DNA of 36,162 nt, taken from contig JANXTM010000035.1 of the NCBI GenBank assembly GCA_025352405.1, positions 1 to 36,162 of the forward strand. Reading direction: 5' to 3'. This DNA comes from Polaromonas sp. (GTDB lineage Bacteria > Pseudomonadota > Gammaproteobacteria > Burkholderiales > Burkholderiaceae_C). A model generated the notes under the pieces. It saw nothing but the letters and a program-made list of their open reading frames with translations. It searched no databases and had not been told where the DNA came from. This document shows positions 30,766-36,162 of this stretch, one piece after another. Numbering within the stretch: the stretch's first letter is position 1; each line of letters starts with the position of its first letter. A program made the position numbers and the translations under genes.

Positions 30766-31824
30766 ATGTCTTTTTTGACCCTGGTGAATGTGAACAAATC
30801 CTACGGTGCCACCCGCGCCGTGATAGACATGAACCTGGCAGTGGCCAAAGGCGAATTTGTGTCGCTGCTGGGTCCTTCAGGCTGCGGCAAAACCACCACG
30901 CTGCAGATGATTGCTGGCTTTGCAGAGGTCAGCTCGGGCAGCATCATGCTGAACGGGCGCGACATCACCCATTCAAAGCCCAACTCACGCGGACTGGGCA
31001 TCGTGTTTCAAAGCTACGCGCTGTTCCCGCACATGACGGTTTATGACAACATCAGTTTTGGCCTTGAAATGCGGCGCACACCCAAAGACGAACGTGCCGA
31101 GCGCGTCAAGGCTGCGCTGGCGCTGGTTCACCTTGAAGCGCATGCCAGCCGTTACCCACGCGAGCTGTCGGGCGGGCAACGCCAGCGGGTGGCGCTGGCG
31201 CGGGCACTGGTGATTGAGCCGCCGGTGCTGCTGCTCGACGAGCCGCTGTCAAACCTGGACGCCAAGCTACGTGAAGAAATGCAGTTTGAGCTGCGGCAAA
31301 TCCAGCGCAAGGTAGGCACCACCACCGTCATGGTCACGCATGACCAAACCGAAGCCATGTCCATCAGCGACCGTGTGGTCGTGATGCAGGCAGGTCGGGT
31401 TACGCAGATTGATGCGCCGCATCGCTTGTATGAGCATCCGCAAACGCGTTTTATCTCCAACTTTGTCGGCAAGGCCAATCTGCTCGAAGGCCGCATCACC
31501 GCCACTGGCGTACTGTCCACGGCGAAAGTTGGTGAGGTTGAAATCGCGCTCGATGCACCGGGCGCTGAAGTGGGTGACACGGCCATCATGAGCCTGCGGC
31601 CCGAAAAAATCTGCCTGCTGCCCGCTGGTCAGGGGCGGCTGGCGGGTGAGATTAAAGAACGGTTTTTTCTGGGCAGCCAATGGCTCTACCGCGTCAACAC
31701 CGCTGCGGGTGAGCTGGTGGTGCTGTGCCCCAACGACGGCGTGGCGCCGGCTGAAGAAACCCAAACCGTGGGACTCGATTGGTCGGCGCAGCAAGTCAGG
31801 CTGCTGCAGGAAGCCACTGAATGA
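30766..31824 (+). CDS. PotA-type ABC transporter ATP-binding protein
   Basis: A 352-residue ATPase of the spermidine/putrescine (PotA/CUT1-like) group. Walker A GPSGCGKTT (37-45), Q-loop VFQSYALFPHMTV, signature LSGGQRQRVALARAL, Walker B LLLDEPLSNLDAKLR and a switch histidine in MVTHDQTEAM. The C-terminal 110 residues form a TOBE-like regulatory domain (SLRPEKICLLPAG). TGGAGG precedes ATG 30766. The stop overlaps the next start as ATGA. Confidence 0.92.
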   Translation: MSFLTLVNVNKSYGATRAVIDMNLAVAKGEFVSLLGPSGCGKTTTLQMIAGFAEVSSGSIMLNGRDITHSKPNSRGLGIVFQSYALFPHMTVYDNISFGLEMRRTPKDERAERVKAALALVHLEAHASRYPRELSGGQRQRVALARALVIEPPVLLLDEPLSNLDAKLREEMQFELRQIQRKVGTTTVMVTHDQTEAMSISDRVVVMQAGRVTQIDAPHRLYEHPQTRFISNFVGKANLLEGRITATGVLSTAKVGEVEIALDAPGAEVGDTAIMSLRPEKICLLPAGQGRLAGEIKERFFLGSQWLYRVNTAAGELVVLCPNDGVAPAEETQTVGLDWSAQQVRLLQEATE

Positions 31825-32675
31825 CCACCCGTTCAGCACGCGCGCCGTGGCTACTGTCAGCGCCCGCGCTACTGCTGTTTGCCTGTCTGCTGCTACTGCC
31901 GCTGGCGCTGACGGCGGTGTTGTCTTTTCAGGTGTTTGACCATGCTACAGGCGTCAAAAACACCTTCACGCTGGCGCATTACATCGCCGTGTTTACAGAC
32001 GACTACTACCACGCGATTTTCTGGCGTACCTTCTGGATATCCGCGCTGGTCACGTTGATTTGCGTGCTAGTCGGCGCGCCCGAGGCTTATGTACTGAGCC
32101 GTATGGGCAAACCCTGGCGCTCGATTTTGCTGCTGGTGGTGCTGGCACCGCTGCTGGTGTCTGTGGTGGTGCGGGCTTTTGGCTGGAGCATGTTGCTGGG
32201 ACCTGAGGGCGTGGTCAACCAGCTGGTGCGCTGGGCCGGGCTGCCGACCATGAAGATTTTGTACACCGAAGCCGCCGTCATCATTGCGCTGGTGCATGTG
32301 ATGCTGCCTTTTATGGTGATTCCGGTCTGGACATCGCTGCAAAAACTTGACCCCGGTGTTGAAGACGCCGCGCTGTCGCTGCAGGCTTCGCACTTCACCA
32401 TCTTGCGGCGCATTATTTTTCCGCAGGTTTTGCCGGGCGTGCTGTCGGGTAGCCTGATTGTGTTTGGCCTGAGCGCCAGTGCTTTTGCCATCCCCGGCTT
32501 GCTGGGCGGGCGGCGGCTGAAAATGGTCGCCACTGTGGTGTATGACGAATACCTGCATGAGCTGAACTGGCCGCTGGGCGCTGCCATTGCCTTCACTTTG
32601 CTGCTCGCCAATCTGGTGGTGATGCTGAGCTATAACCGCGTGCTTGAGCGGTCTTACAAAAAATCTCTGGGCTGA
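31821..32675 (+). CDS. PotB-type ABC transporter permease
   Basis: A 284-residue membrane permease with about six helices. The coupling (EAA) loop reads EDAALSLQASHFTILRRIIF, then PQVLPG. A typical PotB N-terminus (LLSAPALLLFACLLLLPLAL) precedes a large periplasmic loop. Start overlaps the ATPase stop. Confidence 0.9.
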   Translation: MTTRSARAPWLLSAPALLLFACLLLLPLALTAVLSFQVFDHATGVKNTFTLAHYIAVFTDDYYHAIFWRTFWISALVTLICVLVGAPEAYVLSRMGKPWRSILLLVVLAPLLVSVVVRAFGWSMLLGPEGVVNQLVRWAGLPTMKILYTEAAVIIALVHVMLPFMVIPVWTSLQKLDPGVEDAALSLQASHFTILRRIIFPQVLPGVLSGSLIVFGLSASAFAIPGLLGGRRLKMVATVVYDEYLHELNWPLGAAIAFTLLLANLVVMLSYNRVLERSYKKSLG

Positions 32676-32689
32676 AAGGGAGAAGCAGC

Positions 32690-33484
32690 ATGCAAAAAAA
32701 CGGCCCTCTCGCCCTCATCTTCAACGCGCTGGTGATCACCTTCATGTTGGCGCCGCTGCTGATCGTCTGCGTCGTGGCTTTCACGCCTGAAAACACTTTA
32801 ACCATCCCGACCACGCACCTGTCGCTGCGCTGGTTCAAGGCGGTGTTTGCGCATTCTGACTTTGTACAGTCCTTCAAGAACAGCTTGTACCTGGCGCTGC
32901 TGTCGGCCACGCTTGCCACCGTGATAGCGGTACCCGCCGGGCTGGCGATAGCGCGGCACAGCTTTCGGGGCCGGGATGCACTCAATGGCCTGTTTTTGTC
33001 GCCGCTCATCATTCCGCATCTGGTGCTGGGTGTGGCGTTGCTGCGAACGTTCTCATTGATAGGCGCTACCGGCAGTTTTATCTGGCTGGCGCTGGCGCAT
33101 GTGGTCATCATCACGCCTTATGCGTTGCGGCTGGTGCTGGCTTCTGTGCAAGGCTCTGACCGCAGCGCTGAGCAGGCAGCGCTGTCGCTGGGGGCCAGCC
33201 AGGCGACGGTGTTCAGGCGCATCACGCTGCCGATGATTTTGCCGGGTGTCACGGGCGGCTGGCTGCTGGCTTTTATCAACAGCTTTGATGAGGTCACCAT
33301 GTCGATTTTTGTCACTGCGCCTTCCACCGTCACCTTGCCAGTGCGAATGTATATGTATGCGACCGAATCGATTGACCCGCTGATGGCTGCCGTGTCTGCG
33401 CTGATGGTCGCGGTAACGGCCGTGGCCATGCTGGTGCTGGACCGCATTTACGGCCTCGACAAGATCCTGGTGGGTAACAAATGA
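32690..33484 (+). CDS. PotC-type ABC transporter permease
   Basis: A 264-residue membrane permease with the PotC pattern: LIVCVVAFTPENTLTIPTTH near the start, SLRWFKAVFAHSDFVQSFKN, and the EAA loop EQAALSLGASQATVFRRITL. An AGGGAGA ribosome site precedes ATG 32690, 14 bp after the PotB-like gene. The stop overlaps the next start as ATGA, which ties transporter and dehydrogenase expression together. Confidence 0.9.
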   Translation: MQKNGPLALIFNALVITFMLAPLLIVCVVAFTPENTLTIPTTHLSLRWFKAVFAHSDFVQSFKNSLYLALLSATLATVIAVPAGLAIARHSFRGRDALNGLFLSPLIIPHLVLGVALLRTFSLIGATGSFIWLALAHVVIITPYALRLVLASVQGSDRSAEQAALSLGASQATVFRRITLPMILPGVTGGWLLAFINSFDEVTMSIFVTAPSTVTLPVRMYMYATESIDPLMAAVSALMVAVTAVAMLVLDRIYGLDKILVGNK

Positions 33485-33771
33485 CAGGCCTGCTGAAACG
33501 CCTGACCGAAACTGGTCGCGCGCCGGTATCTTTTGTACTGGATGGCAAGACTGTCACGGCCCTGGCTGGTGACACGGTATTGACAGCATTGCTAACCCAC
33601 GGCGCGCAGCTTCGCCGTAGCGAATTCAGCGGCCAGCCCCGCGCCGGTTTTTGCATGATGGGCGCCTGCCAGGACTGTTGGATCGGCACCGAATCTGGCG
33701 AGCGTCTGCGCGCCTGCGGCACGTTTATCAAGGACGGTATGCGGCTTGAAACCAGCGGGGGCGAGGCATGA
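33481..33771 (+). CDS. [2Fe-2S] ferredoxin-like subunit of a multi-subunit FAD dehydrogenase (HcnA/OoxC-like)
   Basis: A 96-residue protein of the sarcosine-oxidase-alpha N-terminal / HcnA type. Cluster ligands are Cys58, Cys63, Cys66 and Cys79 (GFCMMGACQDC, then RLRACG). It passes electrons between the two flavoproteins encoded directly downstream. Starts and ends in ATGA overlaps, as expected for stoichiometric subunits. Confidence 0.9.
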   Translation: MTGLLKRLTETGRAPVSFVLDGKTVTALAGDTVLTALLTHGAQLRRSEFSGQPRAGFCMMGACQDCWIGTESGERLRACGTFIKDGMRLETSGGEA

Positions 33772-35150
33772 CCACACTCCAAGCCGTCATCGTAGGCGCC
33801 GGGCCTGCCGGAATCCGTGCAGCGCAAACACTGGTCAAACACGGTGTTCGGCCCGTGGTGATTGACGAAGCCCCGCGCTGGGGCGGGCAAATCTACCGCC
33901 AGCCACCGCCAGGTTTTACCCGAAGCAAAAAAGCCCTTTACGGTTTTGAAGCTGGCCGCGCCGATGCCGTTCACAGCGCCATGGCCGACATTCTTGAGCA
34001 GATTGATTACCGGCCAGACACCCTGGTGTGGAACGCAGAAGGCGGCTGCCTTGACCTGCTGAATCAGGGAAAGATGAGTATCGTGCCCTACCAGCAACTG
34101 ATAGTGGCAACCGGCGCAACCGACCGCGTGCTGCCTTTTACCGGCTGGACATTGCCCGGCGTTTTTACGCTCGGCGCGGCGCAGGTAGCACTTAAATTTC
34201 AGGGCTGCGCAATTGGCTCCAATGTGGTGCTTGCTGGCACCGGCCCACTGCTGTATTTGATTGCTTACCAATACGCCAAAGCCGGTGCCAACGTCGCGGC
34301 GGTACTCGACACCGCCACTTTTGGCGACAAGATCGCCGCCACGCCCGCCATGTTGCGTCAGCCTGCGCTGTTCGCCAAAGGCGTGTACTTTTTTGCCTGG
34401 CTGCGTGCGCTCGGTGTGCCAGTGTTTCAGGGTGTGAAGCTGCTACAGGCTACCGGAGCAACACAAGTCACCGGCATCAGGTTCAGCACGGGCGAACACC
34501 GGCACGACATCCGTTGCGATGCCATAGGTTTTGGTTACGCGCTGCGATCTGAAACCCAGCTGGCTGATCTGCTGGGCTGCAGCTTCAGTTATGACGACCT
34601 GCAGCGCGGTGCCCTGCCAGTGCGTGACAAAGCGGGTCGCTCCAGCATAGCCGGTGTGTATCTGGCCGGTGACGGCGCGGGCATTATGGGCGCTGACGCA
34701 GCCGAATGGGCAGGTGAACGCACCGCACTGGCACTGCTGGCTGATGCGGGCCACAAAGTAGACAGCTCACGCTGCGATGCGCTTGAAAAGCAGCTGGCTG
34801 GCACGGCGGCTTTCAGGGTAGCGCTGGAGCGGGCTTTTCCGTTTCCACAAGACTGGGCTGCCAGCGCGCCTGACGACCTCGTCATTTGCCGCTGTGAAGA
34901 CATCACCGCAGGCCAGTTGCGCCAGTGTGTGCTTGATACCGGTGCGCATGAAATGAATCGCCTCAAGGCCTTGAGTCGCGTAGGCATGGGCCGCTGCCAG
35001 GGCCGCACCTGCGGTGGTGCAGCGGCTGAAATCTTGGCCCAGGCTTGCGGCAGTAGCCCTGCAGCTGTTGGCAGGCTGCGTGGCCAGGCACCACTCAAAC
35101 CACTGCCTTTTTCTGCGACGGCGACTTCTGAGCAGGAGCAGGCGTCATGA
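33768..35150 (+). CDS. FAD/NAD(P)-binding dehydrogenase alpha subunit with Bfd-type [2Fe-2S] tail (OoxA/HcnB-like)
   Basis: A 460-residue protein. N-terminal FAD fold VIVGAGPAGIRAAQTLVKHG, an internal nucleotide-binding fold VVLAGTGPLLYLIAYQYAKAG (153-173), and GVYLAGDGAGIMGADAAEWAG closing the FAD domain. The C-terminus has a BFD-like [2Fe-2S] domain with Cys374, Cys376, Cys410 and Cys415 (ICRCEDIT; GRCQGRTCGG). This layout is shared by octopine/nopaline oxidase A subunits, HcnB and the alpha subunit of D-hydroxyproline dehydrogenase. Partner of the genes on both sides. Confidence 0.9.
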   Translation: MTTLQAVIVGAGPAGIRAAQTLVKHGVRPVVIDEAPRWGGQIYRQPPPGFTRSKKALYGFEAGRADAVHSAMADILEQIDYRPDTLVWNAEGGCLDLLNQGKMSIVPYQQLIVATGATDRVLPFTGWTLPGVFTLGAAQVALKFQGCAIGSNVVLAGTGPLLYLIAYQYAKAGANVAAVLDTATFGDKIAATPAMLRQPALFAKGVYFFAWLRALGVPVFQGVKLLQATGATQVTGIRFSTGEHRHDIRCDAIGFGYALRSETQLADLLGCSFSYDDLQRGALPVRDKAGRSSIAGVYLAGDGAGIMGADAAEWAGERTALALLADAGHKVDSSRCDALEKQLAGTAAFRVALERAFPFPQDWAASAPDDLVICRCEDITAGQLRQCVLDTGAHEMNRLKALSRVGMGRCQGRTCGGAAAEILAQACGSSPAAVGRLRGQAPLKPLPFSATATSEQEQAS

Positions 35151-36162
35151 AAGAACGCCTTTCAGCCGATGTGACCATTGTTGGAGGCGGCATCATGGGT
35201 TCATCTGCCGCATTGTTTTTGCGCCGCATGGGTCTGTCAGTAGTTTTGCTGGAGCGCGATTTGTGCGGCTCACGCTCCAGCGGCGTCAACTACGGCGGTG
35301 TGCGCCGCCAGGGCCGGCCGCTTAGCCAGTTACCGCTCGCGCAGCGTGCCCAGGGCATCTGGGCGCAGTTGCCTGAACTGCTGGGCATTGACGGTGAATA
35401 TGTACGCTCCGGCCATTTGAAAATCGCCCGCAGCGAAGCCAACCTGGCCTCGCTTGAAAGCTACCGCGAGCGCACGCGTGGTTTTGGTATGGGTATCACC
35501 ATGATGTCGGCCCGCGCCCTGCACGCCCAATGCCCGTGGCTGGGCGTAGCGGCTGTGGGTGGTTCCCTGTGCCCTGAAGACGGGCAGGCCAATCCGCGCC
35601 TCATATCTCCGGCCTTCGCACTTGCAGCCCGGCGGCTGGGCGCTGACATACGTGAACAGATGCGTGTTGATGAAGTGGTGCATGACGGCCATGTTTTTGT
35701 CGTGCGCTCTGGCAACGAGGTGCAAGTGAAATCGGCCCATCTGCTGAATTGCGCGGGTGCCTGGGCTGGCCCACTGGCCGCGCAGTTTGGTGACGTGGTG
35801 CCGCTGACCTCTGGCAACCCGGTAATGGCGGTGACAGAACCGTTGCCGCAGTTTTTAAACTTCAGCCTGGGGGTTGAAGGCGGTGGTGTGTATGCCCGGC
35901 AGGTGGCGCGTGGCAACTGCGTGATTGGTGGTGGCCAGGGTTTTTCGCTGGACGACCAGCGTGCCAGAGCCGGTCGCCACGGCCTGGCCACGCTGATGCA
36001 GCAAAGCGTTGATTTACTGCCAGCGCTGCGCCACGCCCACATCATTCGTACCTGGAGCGGCACTGAGGGCTATCTGCCCGACCGCCTGCCTGTGCTTGGC
36101 CCCAGCGCGACCACACCCGGCCTGCTGCACGCCTTTGGTTTTGCCGGCGGCGGTTTTCAGCT
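35147..36162 (+). CDS. FAD-dependent DAO-type oxidase beta subunit (OoxB/HcnC-like), partial
   Basis: The first 338 codons are present; the gene runs off the right edge. N-terminal FAD motif VTIVGGGIMGSSAALFLRRM, then SGVNYGGVRRQGRP, typical of the HcnC/OoxB branch of the DAO (amino-acid oxidase) superfamily, and later LLNCAGAWAGPLA and the FAD-closing GTEGYLPDRLPVLGP and HAFGFAGGGFQ. This subunit binds and oxidises the amine, amino acid or opine substrate. Start ATG 35147 overlaps the previous stop. Only a short C-terminal part is missing by comparison with family lengths. Confidence 0.9.
   Translation, partial: MKERLSADVTIVGGGIMGSSAALFLRRMGLSVVLLERDLCGSRSSGVNYGGVRRQGRPLSQLPLAQRAQGIWAQLPELLGIDGEYVRSGHLKIARSEANLASLESYRERTRGFGMGITMMSARALHAQCPWLGVAAVGGSLCPEDGQANPRLISPAFALAARRLGADIREQMRVDEVVHDGHVFVVRSGNEVQVKSAHLLNCAGAWAGPLAAQFGDVVPLTSGNPVMAVTEPLPQFLNFSLGVEGGGVYARQVARGNCVIGGGQGFSLDDQRARAGRHGLATLMQQSVDLLPALRHAHIIRTWSGTEGYLPDRLPVLGPSATTPGLLHAFGFAGGGFQ

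Noticed and set aside
1..36162. CRISPR array, tRNA/rRNA genes, transposase or prophage
   Set aside because: No regularly spaced direct repeats, no recognisable tRNA or rRNA sequence, and no mobile-element proteins seen on either strand by eye; a covariance-model search was not possible.

Overview
The window looks like a chromosomal segment of a betaproteobacterium in the Burkholderiales, most likely family Comamonadaceae (Polaromonas/Rhodoferax-like). This is inferred from moderate-to-high GC, the family mix (Bug-type solute-binding proteins, CaiB/BaiF CoA-transferase, FAH-family hydrolase, DUF2889, DUF1993, an E. coli-type GshA, NorR-Hmp), and a short intergenic repeat of a style I associate with this family. 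No rRNA, tRNA, CRISPR array, transposase or phage gene was recognised.

Layout. 1-5.7 kb is housekeeping and stress: the 5' part of an HPF/RaiA-like ribosome factor (minus, running off the left edge), a divergent nhaR-like LysR regulator, an RbgA/YlqF circularly permuted GTPase, two small proteins, gshA and a lineage-type hypothetical. 5.8-10.9 kb holds an EstB-like esterase, a DUF4864 protein, the divergent nitric-oxide pair norR / hmp with a good sigma-54 promoter, and a DUF1993 protein. 11.0-15.6 kb is a plus-strand catabolic cluster: FAH-family hydrolase, PanE-like reductase, an AAE3/Pcs60-like acyl-CoA ligase, and a Bug-family periplasmic binding protein broken by two independent lesions. 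15.9-20.6 kb is a complete branched-chain-type ABC importer (livKHMGF), followed by an MDR-type dehydrogenase and a XenA/YqjM-type ene-reductase (20.9-23.2 kb). 23.2-26.4 kb is a LysR regulator divergent from a Bug binding protein plus class III CoA-transferase. 26.5-29.5 kb is a minus-strand set: methyltransferase, dusC, DUF2889. 29.7-36.2 kb is an IclR regulator divergent from a tightly coupled operon: a polyamine-type ABC importer (ATPase and two permeases) followed by a three-subunit dehydrogenase resembling opine oxidase / HcnABC / D-hydroxyproline dehydrogenase. The last gene runs off the right edge.

How it fits together. Much of the window is acquisition and oxidation of small organic acids or amines: two Bug proteins, two ABC importers, CoA-activating enzymes and flavoenzymes, each near its own regulator (LysR, IclR). 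The norR-hmp pair is a self-contained NO-detoxification module. The most notable non-coding signals are: six copies of a CTAT-N7-ATAG hairpin repeat, four of them in the four convergent gene gaps of the first 11 kb; a palindrome-rich segment that appears inserted in frame in the methyltransferase gene; three helically phased TACGGAAT boxes between iclR and its target operon; and a 24-codon leader reading frame with a strong ribosome site whose stop overlaps the dehydrogenase start. I see no clearly new defence or mobile system. The best candidates for undescribed biology are the repeat family and the IclR-controlled uptake/oxidase operon of unknown substrate.
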